From: Cryptomeria japonica
Lineage: Eukaryota > Streptophyta > Pinopsida > Cupressales > Cupressaceae
DNA length: 64,000 nucleotides
Reading direction: 5' to 3'
Assembly (NCBI RefSeq): GCF_030272615.1
Contig: NC_081406.1
Coordinates: 477,802,900 to 477,866,899, forward strand
Shown here: positions 12,509-23,597 of the stretch, in pieces
How the letters are laid out: each line of letters starts with the position of its first letter
How positions within the stretch are numbered: the stretch's first letter is position 1
The notes under the pieces: generated by a model
The model's database searches: none
The model's input: only the letters and a program-made list of their open reading frames with translations
What the model was told of the DNA's origin: nothing
Made by a program: the position numbers and the translations under genes

Positions 12509-12720
12509 TTATCATTATCATATCATTATCATTATCACATCATTATCATTATCATACATCTCATTTTGAAGATACATCTCACATCTCATTATTATTATCA
12601 TACATCTCATTTTCAAGATACATCTCACATCTCATTATCATTATAATACATCTCATTTTCAAGATACATCTCACATCATTATCATTATCATACATCTCAT
12701 TTTTAAGATACATCTCACAA
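12509..12720 (+). repeat. ATCATT microsatellite and ~46-bp tandem repeat
   Basis: ATCATT hexamers grade into about four copies of a longer unit built from ACATCTCATTTTCAAGATAC plus CATCTCAC and an ATCATT run. The open frame across it is only a by-product of the repeat. Confidence 0.8.
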
Positions 12721-13040
12721 ATCATAAACATTCAGCTAACATCACATCACATATCAAAGTAAACACAACAATACATACTCACATTATCACCCACTCCTTC
12801 ATAAATCATGCATTCACATAATAATCAAAATCAAAAGATAAAGAACATCATTATTATCTAAGCATCTAATCATCCTCATAGAATCATCATATCAAAACAT
12901 AATGCATATTGTAAATCAATCATCATCAATAGCACATCATATGTGGATAAGAGAAAATCAGTTCCATATATATATCTCAAAAATGGTCAAAATGTACGAA
13001 GGGATATCATGTCTGTCAAAATACAACAAAAGTGATCAAA
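12721..13040. other. Low-complexity AT-rich stretch
   Basis: Rich in CATCA and ATAATCA words with no coding signal. It lies between the tandem arrays and the end of the PMD pseudogene. Confidence 0.4.
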
Positions 13041-13640
13041 ATGCAACGGAGACAGGTCTCTCAGGTATGACAATCTCTTGAGGTGGACGGTCTGACAATA
13101 GATGTCCTAGCTCCCGGATATCCACTAGATGGATCATGTTGGGTAGGTCTCATAACACCTCTTCTCTCTTTCCTCGTATGACTATGGCCAGATTGACTGG
13201 ACGCCACTGCAGCATAGCTAGGAGCTCTGTGATCTCAAGGGACCACCTCCTCATATAAATGCCTATAATACTTAGCCTCCTTGGTCGGGTAATATATCTC
13301 TTAGTGTGTCCCAAACTGGGGCACTGATCATGGCTCTCTCTAACCTATCAGCAAGGGCCTCCACCCGGCCCCGACGCTCTATCTCTATATCCCGCTCTGT
13401 GATAACTTGTGTAATCTATCATTGTTGCACTAGCACCTATGCCTGCAACTCCTGTACTGAGACCTATAATGATATTATCTGATAATCCTGTCGATGGGTG
13501 GGTGCCCTGATCTAAATGGGTACCTATGTCATAGTCCCACCTGCACCTGTCCCTGTCTGAGGTGCTGGTGGAGGTAGAACGTCATATCTCCTCCTCTGGG
13601 CAAGTCACCTATCATCCTCTATACCTCCCACAATAGCTAA
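13041..13640 (-). pseudogene. PMD-like pseudogene, C-terminal piece
   Basis: The minus strand translates to a proline-rich linker followed by a charged heptad-like helix (TERDIEIERRGRVEALADRL) and a tail, with many in-frame stops. This fits the C-terminal coil of plant mobile domain proteins (aminotransferase-like, PMD family). It joins in order with the pieces at 22211-22300 and 33024-34100 once E2 and E3 are removed. PMD proteins act in silencing-related pathways and are also often carried by transposons, so the parent may be a host gene or a transposon-borne copy. Confidence 0.6.
13636..13640. other. Target-site duplication of E2 (left copy)
   Basis: GCTAA here and GCTCA at 22211-22215, differing by one base. 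Confidence 0.55.
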
Positions 13641-15244
13641 TGTTGGCATTGGGTTGTCATTAATGTCAAATAATATGAGATGTATGTGCAACACTATCAT
13701 GAAGGAGTATAGAATGAGATATATTTGATATCACCTTGTGTTGTAGAACACTGGTAAGGTAAAGAAGAGAATATCATTCAAAGTAATGACCACTAGTGTC
13801 ATCGGTACACAAGTTAGTGTCTGACTTGTGTGAATGAAATGGTAAGATTACTAGTACTAGAACTGTATATCACTAGTAAGGAGAGATGTCAATTGGTAAG
13901 TGAAGTGTTGAAAATGGGCAAGGTTCTTGAGCTATTATTTGTGATGAAGAGGCAGGATGTTACCTTAATCACATTAACACCAGAGGAGAAGAATGAATAG
14001 GTCACCGGTATGCTGTGAGGTTGCAGAACAATAGGACTCCCACTGATGAAGAGTGTAGTCACCATGTGAAGAGATGACTGATAGTGAATGTGCCCACACC
14101 AGATCACATTGGCCTATTTGAAGATGTGTTGCACAAACAGGGAAGTCAAATGAGTGCATTGCAGGATGTAGATGACAAGGAGTCTCTCCACTGGTAAGTG
14201 GATCTTATCTCCTATCATGCACAATGTGCATCATAGTTATGTGAGATAAGGAAGAAGAGGTAAAGGAAAGTGTTTAAAGGCTCACACTGGATCTATTGGT
14301 GAAATAAAGGAATGCCTTGAGTGCATGAAATTAGGGTTATGCACTGGACCGACAGAGAAGGCATGCTAATACAGATGAAGAGTGATGGTTTTGTCATCAT
14401 TGACAAACTAGCATAGATGTTGTTGTAGAAGGAAAAGTGGAGCAACTAGAAATAGAGAATGAAGCCTACATGCAGATTCCTTAGATGGAATCCACTAAAG
14501 GTTGATGACATGATGTCATCAGGATGACTACCGGTAAGCATGAGAACCAGTAAGGAAGCAAAGAGGCTAAGAGTTGTGAATCCCATATAATGGAGATGAA
14601 CATGCTATGGATAGAAATGTCTAGTAAACTGGTTAAGGAGTTCCACTGAGAGTTCAACAAAGAGCAGACATAAGGAGTTAACCAGTAAAGTGTAAGATAA
14701 CGGTAGGATTAGTAAACCGATAGAAGAGAAGAACCAGTTGAGTGTTTGGTTGGTGATCCCTGAACTAACACACCGATCCAAGCTGGCAGGTGGTCGACAT
14801 GGATTTCACCTGGAGTCAAGTTGGCAGACTTGCATGCAGCAGTAGATGGAATGTGCATTGATGAGGTAGTTGTAGAGTTGGTCGACATTAATGGTAGATC
14901 CCATAAATCATGGGATGTGTTGCAGATCCATTATAGAGGTTTGCGGCTTGAGGTCTAGAGGAAAATAGAGAGACAACACAGAATGATTAAGGAGATTGAG
15001 GTAGATGAAGGAAACCTCAAGACCAATCTTGGTGTTTGACCAAGAGATCAGCTAAAAGGGTTAAAAGAAGATTTCCAAAGATAGAAGGTGTGATCAAGAA
15101 GGTGCGTTAATGGTAGTGATGAGAATACAATTGTCTGGGAGATCAGATTGGATAGGATCTGATTAGATTTGGTTTGTTTCGAGGTTTATGAGGAAACCCT
15201 AACCACCAATGTTTTTGAATTAGCTTTTGGTGAGAAAACCAAAT

Positions 15245-15252
15245 TATAAATA
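15245..15252 (+). promoter_or_regulatory. TATA box, E2 5' LTR
   Basis: TATAAATA is preserved at the same place in the 3' LTR (21270-21277), followed in both by AGGAAGCCAAAATCATT. Confidence 0.55.
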
Positions 15253-15729
15253 AGGAAGCCAAAATCATTAAAGGTTGTTGTTGGATAGAAGAAGATAGAG
15301 TTGCTGCAATGTGTGTGAGTGTTCCATAAAAGGGCTAGATTAGTCATAGATAAAATAGCTAAGGATAGCAGTGACTAAGGGAGTGAAGGTTAAACCGGTG
15401 ATAGGGTTTAACAGAGGATTAACTGGTGTGGTTTGAGAAACCGGTATAGTAGCTAGAGTGCATATGAAGAGATAACCAGAAGGAACTTGTACTGATAGGT
15501 AGATAGTTGAGAAGACTGAAGAATAGAGAAACAAGGAGGAGATCCAATAGAGAAGAAGAAGAGCAGAGGTGAACCAGTTGATTTTACCAGAAATACAACA
15601 ACAGAAGTGTAAGTCGGTGCAGTAGAGAAGGTGTCTCATCGGTAGAGTGAGGTATATGAAATGGTTACAAGATTCACTTGTAACAGTATTACTAATAATG
15701 TATTTAAAGATATCTTTGAGATCACTGAG

Positions 15730-15917
15730 TTGTAGCTCAATACAGGGGTTGTAGCCCATAAACAAGTTAGGAGTTGGTGCTCCTTGGGTTGGTGCCCTAA
15801 ATCAGGATTTGTAGCTCCTTTGGGTTGTAGCCCATAAACAAGTTAGGGGTTGGTGCTCCTTGGGTTGTTTCCCTATAACAAGGGATGTAGCTCTTTGGGT
15901 TATATCCCTAAACATTG
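15730..15917 (+). repeat. ~38-bp tandem units in E2 5' LTR
   Basis: About five degenerate units, pairing into a 76-bp higher-order period, are built on GGGTTGTAGCCCATAAACAA and TTGGTGCTCCTTGGGTTGGT. They lie in the transcribed part of the LTR. The 3' LTR array (21768-21940) differs in unit content. Confidence 0.7.
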
Positions 15918-16144
15918 TAACAAAGATTGATTGTGAGGCTGGATTGGAGTAGTAGACTCCAACAACATTTCTCATCGAGGTTTTTCCCATCTTGGGTTTT
16001 CCTCATATATACTGGTGTTATGTGATGTCCCTTTGTGTGAATGCATTTGTGTTTAGTCTCCTCACTAACCAGTAAGTGTGCATTCAACTAGATCTGTTAA
16101 TTAGTATACTTTCACAGGGATAGTTAAAGGTAAAAAGTTTAAGA

Positions 16145-16172
16145 ACCACTGATTCACCCCCCTCTCAGTGGT
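16145..16172 (+). other. U5 hairpin, E2 5' LTR
   Basis: ACCACTGA (16145-16152) pairs perfectly with TCAGTGGT (16165-16172) around the 12-base loop TTCACCCCCCTC. Confidence 0.65.
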
Positions 16173-16189
16173 GCATTATATCTAACAAA

Positions 16190-16201
16190 TAGTATCAAAG
16201 C
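16190..16201 (+). other. E2 primer-binding site (one base off)
   Basis: TAGTATCAAAGC lies two bases after the LTR end. It resembles the tRNA-Met site TGGTATCAGAGC with changes that look like decay. Confidence 0.7.
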
Positions 16202-16261
16202 TTAGGTACCCTATTTTATCAAGCTTTCTCTCACTTAGGTAGATTCTGGCTTAAGGAAACA

Positions 16262-18130
16262 ATGGTCTATCTAGTGTCAATCCCTGCTCCAATTTTTGAT
16301 AGCTCAAATTATTCTATTTGGACCTATAGAATGGAAGTCTACTTGTCCTATCTAGGGTTTGATGTATGGATGTTGGTTGTTAACATTCTCCCTAGGAATG
16401 TCTGTCCTCCCACCAGCTCTAAAGAAGAAAGAAGATGCATGTGCAATGAAGAAGCCATGAAGGCTATATTCAGTGGGCTCACCAGTGATGTTCTCTCATA
16501 GGTGGATAAGTGCAGATCGGCAAAGAGTCTATGGGATAGACTAAAGAAGCTTTATGGAAATAAACCCTGCACAACTGGATCAGTTTGTGAGAGTGAGAAG
16601 AGAAATGTTGCAGACACATGCATAGATGACAGAGGCAGATTAGAGTGCTGCAATAGCAATGATAATGAGGAGACTCATCTCTTCATGGCCCATGAGATAG
16701 ATTCTAAGAATCTCATATCAAAAGAGGTTAATGGAGATAGATCCCACTGGCATGATGTGTTTGACAGTGACAATGAAGAAGATGAAGAAGAAGGAGATAA
16801 GGTAGATAGATCTAGCCATCAAGATCTATTTGATAGTGAAGGTGAAGAAGAAGATGAAGTAGAAGTGTATCTTGAAGGAGACCTTGTAAATGCACTTGAA
16901 GAACATAAAGGATTAAGAAAGGAATACAAGCTATTCAAGAATGTTGTTGTGGTGGAGCAAAACCGGTTGATCAAATGCCTTGAAGAATCTGAGAAATGCA
17001 TCTCAAAGTTGAAGTCTCAAGAAGAAGGAACCAAAGAGTGTCAGTGTGAAGATCTAGCATCTAGGATAGAAGTTAAAGATAAAGAATATCTGTAGTTGGT
17101 TGGAGAAATAGAGATTCTCTGAAATGGCCTTGAGAAATGTTAGGATGAGCTCAAGGTAAGAATCAGGTTTGATGGCAACAGTGATACCTTGGACAAAATG
17201 TTGAAGAAGCGAAAGCATGCCAAGGACACTAAAGGTTTAGGAAGTGGTGTCGATGAATGCTCCACCACTAAGAATGTCCCCCACAATGATATTTTGTTTG
17301 TCTCCTCGAATGGAGAAAACAAGGGACAAACCTTCACAGTTAGAAATGCTCCCCGTAAGAAGGTTGACCTAAATACTATGGACGAAGACTTGCAAAAAAG
17401 AATGAAGACCGGTACTGCAAGAAGGAGGAAAGATGCAGATCCTAAAGGAAAAGGGAAGATGGGAGAAGCCAACTTCATCAAAAGCAGGAACATGAGAAGA
17501 CAACAAAGAGGACCTCCTACCGAAAGAGGTCAAAGGAATGCTAGCACCCACAAGACAAAGCAAGTGTGGGAGAAGAAGAGACAAGATGGAAGGAATGAAA
17601 AGAATGGCCAACCTAGGATCCATCCTCAAAGGAGGAGAAATGGAGATGCTATACCAGTAAGATCTCCCCATGCATGGCAAAATAAATTTGTAATTTATAT
17701 GCCATCCTTTACTGGTTATTGCTTTGCATGCAATTCTTATGAGCATAGGGAAGAGGAATGTAGAAAGAGATCTAGAAAGAATAATAGAGGATCTCATAGA
17801 CATCATGCATATGAGAAAAAAGTATCCAGGAGTAGATACATGCATGTCCCCTCTCCCGTTTATGTTGAAAAGAATCCATTTGTTGTCCCTAAAAATGCAA
17901 ATGTTGTATGTTATTACTACAATGGATTTGGCCATAGAGAGTTTGAATACAAGAAGAGGAACTTGCAATCACATGGAGACCAATATAGAAACTTTTCTCT
18001 ACAAAAAGGTGGATACATAGCATATGGAAGTCAGAGACCTGCATGGAACAAAAGGAGAAATGTCTCTATAAGAGCAAGAGGTCCACCTGTTTCGGTTGCC
18101 AGTCACAACAACATGACCAGAAGAAGATGA
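16262..18130 (+). pseudogene. E2 gag
   Basis: One frame runs from ATG 16262 to the stop at 18130, interrupted only by in-frame stops (16499, 17093 and others). The N-terminus has the gag/UBN2-type signature FDSSNYSIWTYRMEVYLSYL followed by GFDVW. The middle of the usual gag domain is deleted after LWDRLKKLYG. An acidic and coiled-coil region follows, then LDKMLKKRKHAKDTKGLG, then a zinc knuckle (CFACNSYEHREEEC) and a second that has lost its cysteines. The order and wording closely follow E3 gag (LDKMLSK and SKDTSGLG there), so the two share descent. Confidence 0.75.
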
Positions 18131-19643
18131 TCAAACTGGTATGTCAAGAGATTCCCCATTCATGAAGTTGGGATGGATGTTGTGTGCTACTATAACACTA
18201 CCTTCGGCTGTGAAGCAGAATCAGGAAATGGAAGGATTCATTAGCAGAAGAAGGAAAGACCTATTCCCAAGCCTGAAAATGGGAAGAAGAATAAGACCAA
18301 GCAAGTATGGAGGATGAATACCATGGACCATCACTCTACATTCATTTCATAGGTGATATCTCCTAAGGCCTAAAGGATATGTAGGATCTCAAGGGGAGTA
18401 GTATACTGAACTAGATCATTCACCCCCTCATGAAAGAAGGATACTTTGGAAGAACAAGGTGTTACCGGTATGAAGGAAGAAAATGAGATGATAAGTGCAT
18501 GTAGAGGTTGCCTTGACTACACACCTACAGATCAGAGTTGGATCACTATTGCATGTGTCAATGTATTACAAGATAAAAATTAGAATCAGATACAAGGTGA
18601 CACAAAATGTTAGGAGCCACAGGAAGGTTCTCTGGTGGTGATAGTGGTCTGGTACAGAAAACCAATATATGTCGGATGTTACCAACATGGATGCTAATAG
18701 GTACTTGTGGGTTATGTGAGACAATGAGGATGGAGATAATTGCATTAGCCCTGATAGCATGGATTGTGGAGTTTATGTCTCAGGTGGTATTGGAAAAGAC
18801 CTGAATGACACATGTTGGCTCGGAGGTTGCTCATGCATACTCACATGTTTTTCAGCTAACTGGTTTAATTTATGGCATGATGATGTCATTGTATGGCATT
18901 GTGTACATCCGGGATCATGTCATAGGTTGTGGTGAAATAATGGAGCTAAAAGATTATCAGATGATCATATATGCACAACTCAACCGGTATATGGAGAAGA
19001 TTGGAGCCTCGATATTGGACCTGATATTTTTGACTCAGGGGGAGTTCAAGTTCTTATGATGTAGAGTTGGCATGCTGGAACTTGTAAAGATACTGACTGC
19101 CCAAACTACAGATGATGGAAATTGTAGTAGGTATACCCAAGATAATTTCATGGTTATGGGTATTTGCTTGTCATTTGGCCAATTGTATTCATAGTACAAT
19201 CACATTTGATTATAAAGAAATTTGGGATCAAATGGGAGGTGATGCAGTTTGACCAACAAGTGAGTAGTATTCATTGACACATCCTTCTGCAATTGAGTGC
19301 TTTAACAAATAGCATCAAATTTACATGCTCAATTGGTGTCAGTTGATGGTTGAGTCCTCCATCTCAAGTGTTGTGACTTGATAAGTTGTAACAAGTGCTA
19401 TCAAAGTAGGAGATGAATCCAATGTAGATAATTGGGAAGAAATAATTTTGTCAGTGACCCAAAAATACAAAAAGGAATGATATCCTAATAGTGCCCTTTG
19501 CAATTGTTGTCAAAGGGGAGAAAGATTTTGTAGTATACTACATACTACATGAATGAGATTCCATTGAATCATACAAAGGGGGAGAGAGATTATGTAGTAT
19601 GTTGGATACTACATGAGTTGACATCAATTCCAAAGGAGGAGAT
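18131..19643 (+). other. E2 interior downstream of gag, with polypurine tract
   Basis: No pol domain is seen. A short zinc-knuckle-like remnant follows the gag stop (VVCYYNTTFGC near 18180), then noncoding DNA. The purine tract CCAAAGGAGGAGAT (19630-19643) directly precedes the 3' LTR. Similar purine stretches at 19505-19525 and 19577-19590 may be earlier copies of the same tail. Confidence 0.6.
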
Positions 19644-19673
19644 TGTTGGCATTGGGTTGTCATTTATGTCAAC
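19617..19673 (+). other. Inverted repeat across the E2 polypurine tract/3' LTR junction
   Basis: GTTGACATCAAT (19617-19628) pairs with ATTTATGTCAAC (19662-19673) at 11 of 12 positions, enclosing the purine tract and the start of the LTR. Confidence 0.6.
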
Positions 19674-21269
19674 CGGTATGGGATGTCTACTGGTATGAGA
19701 GATGTATGTGCAACACTGTCATGAAGGAGTACAAAATGAGATGTCTTTGATATCACCTTATGTTGTAGAACACCGGTAAGGTAAAGAAGAGAATTTCATT
19801 CAAATTAATGACCACTGGTGTCACCAGTACACAAGTTAGTGTCTAACTTGTGTGAATGAAATAGTAAGGTTACCGGTACTGGAATTGTATATCACTAGTA
19901 AGGAGAGTATGTCAACTGGTAAGTGAAGTGTTGACAATGGGCAAGGTGCTTGAGTTGTTATTTGTGATGAAGAGGCATAAATTTACCTTAATCACATCAA
20001 CACCGGAGGAGAAGAATGAATAGGTCACTGGTATGCTGTGAGGTTGTAGAAAAATAGGACTCCCACCAGATGAAGATTGCAGTCACCATGTGAAGAGATG
20101 AATAACAGTGAATGTGCCCACACCGAATCACATGAGCCTGTTTGAAGATGTGTTGCACAAATAGGGAAGTCATATGAGTGCATTGCAGGATGCACATGAC
20201 AAGGAGTCACTCCACCAGTAGGTGGAGATTATCTCCTATCATGCACAATGTGCATCATAGTCATGTGAGATAAGGAAGAATAGGTAAAGGCAAATGTTTG
20301 AAGGCTCACACCGGATCTATCAGTGAAATAAAGAAATTTCATGAGTGCATAAAATCAGGGTTATGCACTAGACCAACAGAGAAGGCATGGTGGGATGTTG
20401 GTGCAGATGAAGAGTGATGGTTTTGTCATCTTTGACAAACCAACAAAGATGTTGTTAGAAGGAAAAGTAGAGCAACTAGAAATAGAGAATGAACCTGGCA
20501 TGCAGATGCCTTAGATGGAATCCACTAAAGATGACATGGTGTCGTCAGGATGACTACCGGTAACCATGAGAACTACTAAGGAAGCAAAGAGGCTAAGAGT
20601 TGTGACTCCCATATGATGGAGATGAACATGCTATGGATAGAAATGTCAAGTAAACCAGTTAAGGATTTCCATTGATAGTTCAACAAAGAGTAGACATGAG
20701 GAGTTAACAAGTAAAGTGTAAGATACTAGTAGGATTAGTAAACTGACAAAAGAGAAGAACTGGTTGAGTGTTTGGTCGGTGATCCTTGAACCGACACACC
20801 AATCCAAGCTAGCAGGTGGTCGACATGGATACCATGTGGAGTCAAGGTGGTGGACTTTCATGCAATGGTAGATGGAATGTGCACCGATGAGGTAGTTGCA
20901 GAGTTGGTTGACATTAATGGTAGATCCCGTAAATCATGGGATGTGTTCAAGAGCCATTGTAGAGGTTTGTAGCTCGAATTCTAGAGAACAATAGAGAGAT
21001 ATCTTAGAATGATTGAAGAGATTGAAGTGGATGAAGGAAACCACAAGACCAATCTTGGTGTTTGACCAACAAATCAACCGACAGGTTAAAAAGCAAATTG
21101 CCAAAGATAAAAGGCGTGATCAAGAAGACGCATTAATGGCAGTGATGAGCATACAACTGTCTGGGTGATGAGATCAAACAGGATCTGATTTGATTTGGTT
21201 TTTTTGAGGTTGATGGGGAAACCCTAACCGCCCATGTTTTTGAATTGGCTTTTGGCAGGAAAATCAGGT

Positions 21270-21277
21270 TATAAATA
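21270..21277 (+). promoter_or_regulatory. TATA box, E2 3' LTR
   Basis: TATAAATA at the position equivalent to 15245-15252. Confidence 0.5.
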
Positions 21278-21767
21278 AGGAAGCCAAAATCATTGAAGGT
21301 TTTTGCTAGATAGAAGAAGATATAGTTGCTGCGATGTGTGTGAGTGTTGTATACAATAGCTAGATCAGTTAGAGAGAAAATAGCTAAGGATAGAAGTGAC
21401 TGAGGGAGTGAAGGTTAAACCGGTGATAGGGTTTAACAGAGGCTTAACCGGTATGGTTTGAGCAACTGGTATAGTAGCTAGAGTGCATCTGAAGAGATAA
21501 CCGGTAGGAACTTGTACTGACAGGTAGATAGTTGAGAACACTAAAGAGAAGAGAAACAAGGAGGAGATCCAGTAGAGAAGAAGAAGAGAAGAGGTGAACC
21601 AGTTGAGTTTACTAGAAATACAGTAACAGATAAGAGTAGCAAAAGAGTGAGCCGATGCAGTAGAGAAGGTGTCTCATCGGCAGAGCGAGGTATATGAAAT
21701 GGTTACAAGAATCACTTGTAACAATATTACTAATTTTATATTTAAAGATATCATTGAGATCACTAAG

Positions 21768-21940
21768 TTGTAGCTCTATGCAGGGGTTGTATCCCATAAA
21801 CAAGTTAGGGGTTGGTGCTCCTTGGGTTGGTGCCCTAAATCAAGGGTTGTGGCTCCTTTGGGTTGTAGCCCATAAAAAATTTATGGGTTGGCTCTCCTTG
21901 GGTTGGTGCCCTAAATCAGGGGTTGTGGCCCTAAACATTG
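21768..21940 (+). repeat. ~38-bp tandem units in E2 3' LTR
   Basis: Same repeat family as 15730-15917. The third and fourth units differ from those of the 5' LTR, and the end of the block is shorter. Confidence 0.65.
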
Positions 21941-22067
21941 TAATAGAGATTGATTGTGAGGCTGGATTGGAGCAGTAGACTCCAACAACATTTCTCACTG
22001 AGGTTTTTCCCATCTTGAGGATTTCATGTATATACTGGTGTTATGTGATATCCCTTTGTGTGAATGC

Positions 22068-22095
22068 ATTTGTGTTTAGTCTCCTCACTCACCGT
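22068..22095 (+). other. U5-side single-copy segment (no structure called)
   Basis: The LTR reads ordinary sequence here. The U5 hairpin of this copy lies downstream, at 22168-22195. Confidence 0.2.
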
Positions 22096-22167
22096 TAAAT
22101 TTGCATTCAGCTAGATCTATTAATCAATACACTTTCATAGGGATAGTTAAAGGTAAAAAGTTTGAGA

Positions 22168-22195
22168 ACCACTGATTCAACCCCCTCTTAGTGGT
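22168..22195 (+). other. U5 hairpin, E2 3' LTR
   Basis: ACCACTGA (22168-22175) pairs with TTAGTGGT (22188-22195), with one G-T wobble. Confidence 0.6.
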
Positions 22196-22210
22196 GCATT
22201 ATGTCTAACA

Positions 22211-22300
22211 GCTCATACTGATTCACCCCTCTCTCAGTCGATTAGATATGCATGCCACAACATATGCCACAAAGTAGGTGGAGAACTCCTTTGTCATTTG
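22211..22300 (-). pseudogene. PMD-like pseudogene, middle piece
   Basis: This 90-bp remnant is caught between E2 and E3. On the minus strand it reads TKEFSTYFVAYVVACISNRL, which fits between the N-terminal piece (33024-34100) and the C-terminal piece (13041-13640). Confidence 0.6.
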
Positions 22301-22708
22301 TGTTGAAGATAGAGTACCACTGAGAGGGGGGTGAATCAGTGGTTCCTAAACTAGTTGACTTTCAAAGCAACTTCAAAATACCAGTTAATCGCTTAAGCAC
22401 TAAACAATCAAACCAGTAAAGCAAGAAGGAAAGACAAAGAGATCAATCACACAAATTCAACTCACAACACCAGATGTACAAGGAAAAACCCAAAGTGGGA
22501 AAAGCCTCAGTGACAAAATCTATTGGAGACTACTGCTCCAATCCAGCGTCATAGGTACAACACTGAATTACAAAGATTTAGGGCACCGACCCAATGAGTA
22601 CCAACCCCTGCACCAAGCTCCAACTTGGCGATGTATATTGAAATACAATTTAGATACAGTTAAGGCTTCTTGTTGCAAATGAATTCTGCAACTCTTGATT
22701 AAATATTC
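22301..22708 (-). repeat. E3 3' LTR, distal piece
   Basis: It matches 31598 to about 31970 of the 5' LTR, including the hairpin. The match fades near 22672, just before E4. Confidence 0.85.
22316..22343 (-). other. U5 hairpin, E3 3' LTR
   Basis: ACCACTGA (22316-22323) and TCAGTGGT (22336-22343) form a perfect 8-bp stem. On the coding strand the loop is C-rich. Confidence 0.65.
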
Positions 22709-22996
22709 TGTTGGCATATGGACACTCCAATGAGACATTGCGTGTGATTGAAGGTTTTGTCATTGATGGCAACCTTGCAATCCTATGGCATCGGCAAGAC
22801 ATTACCAGCAAAGCATTATTCAAACAAGATAGTGCACTGGCATCAGCAAGATCAATCTACACCGACACCGACACAGAAGATGTACACTGGCATAGAGGAA
22901 AATATGTATACCGGCACAAAGGCCGACAGGATTTTTGATATGTAATATTTTGTTTATTATTGTAAGCCGACTTGGCAAATTGTAAAATGACTCTTG

Positions 22997-23005
22997 TATA
23001 TAAAA
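22997..23005 (+). promoter_or_regulatory. TATA-like box in E4 LTR
   Basis: TATATAAAA lies in the expected part of the LTR, about 530 bp before its end. Only position and sequence support it. Confidence 0.4.
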
Positions 23006-23483
23006 GAGATCATTGTAGACATTTGTAGGATATGGATAGGAAGCATAAATAATTTATAAGGCAGACCTAATGTGTGAATTGTAGGTCAAGGGTATGCGTA
23101 AAGAACAAAGCAAGAACCGATACTGAATCTGGCATTGAAGATGCTATTGTAAAGCAGTACAGAATATTGGATTTGTGTAAATCCTCATTGTAAGTTAGTG
23201 TGACTTCTTATTGAGCAGTGTGCTCTAGGCAGTTGGCCTTCCTGCATGTGCAGGCTCCTATTGTAAGTAATATTCTCTTATTGGCTAGTAAGTGAATATT
23301 GTTGGTCACAAATCCCACCGAGGTTTTTCCTACACCGGGTTTCCTCATTAAACATCTTGTGTTATGGTGTTATTTTCATGTGGATGTTTTTGATTCTGTT
23401 ATTTACATTAATTCTTGCATACCGGTATACTGTTACTTTATGTTTTGCATATTCAGTTTCAAGAAAATTTCATTACCGGTCAA

Positions 23484-23509
23484 ATACTGACTCACCCCCC
23501 TCTCAGTAT
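23484..23509 (+). other. U5 hairpin, E4 LTR
   Basis: ATACTGA (23484-23490) pairs perfectly with TCAGTAT (23503-23509) around CTCACCCCCCTC. Confidence 0.65.
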
Positions 23510-23528
23510 CTGTGGGAACCCTAACAAT

Positions 23529-23540
23529 TGGTATCAGAGC
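23529..23540 (+). other. E4 primer-binding site
   Basis: A perfect TGGTATCAGAGC (tRNA-Met type) two bases after the LTR end. Confidence 0.85.
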
Positions 23541-23597
23541 CTGGTCCTCTATTTTCGAAAGCCTAACAGCTTGAGGAAGATCTTAACACCAGTAAAG

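Larger units (their letters stand above)
13641..16187 (+). repeat. E2 5' LTR
   Basis: It starts TGTTGGCATTGGG and ends TCTAACA, and it matches 19644-22210 throughout. It contains a TATA box, a 38-bp repeat block and the U5 hairpin. Confidence 0.9.
13641..22210 (+). mobile_element. E2: pol-less LTR retrotransposon with gag only
   Basis: Long direct LTRs (13641-16187 and 19644-22210) flank a 3.5 kb interior with a primer site, one gag frame and a purine tract. The flanks GCTAA (13636-13640) and GCTCA (22211-22215) fit a 5-bp target duplication with one change. No pol motif is present, so it is a gag-only non-autonomous element. It interrupts the PMD pseudogene. Its gag belongs to the same family as that of E3, and the LTR termini are similar. 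Confidence 0.85.
19644..22210 (+). repeat. E2 3' LTR
   Basis: It begins TGTTGGCATTGGG right after the purine tract and ends ATGTCTAACA. It matches the 5' LTR. Confidence 0.9.
22709..23526 (+). repeat. E4 5' LTR
   Basis: It starts TGTTGGCATATGG and ends CCCTAACA before the primer site. No second copy remains in the window, so the start is set by the TG terminus and by the end of the E3 LTR match. Confidence 0.7.

Noticed and set aside
12460-12762. 100-codon open frame
   Set aside because: It is made entirely of ATCATT and CATCTC repeat units.
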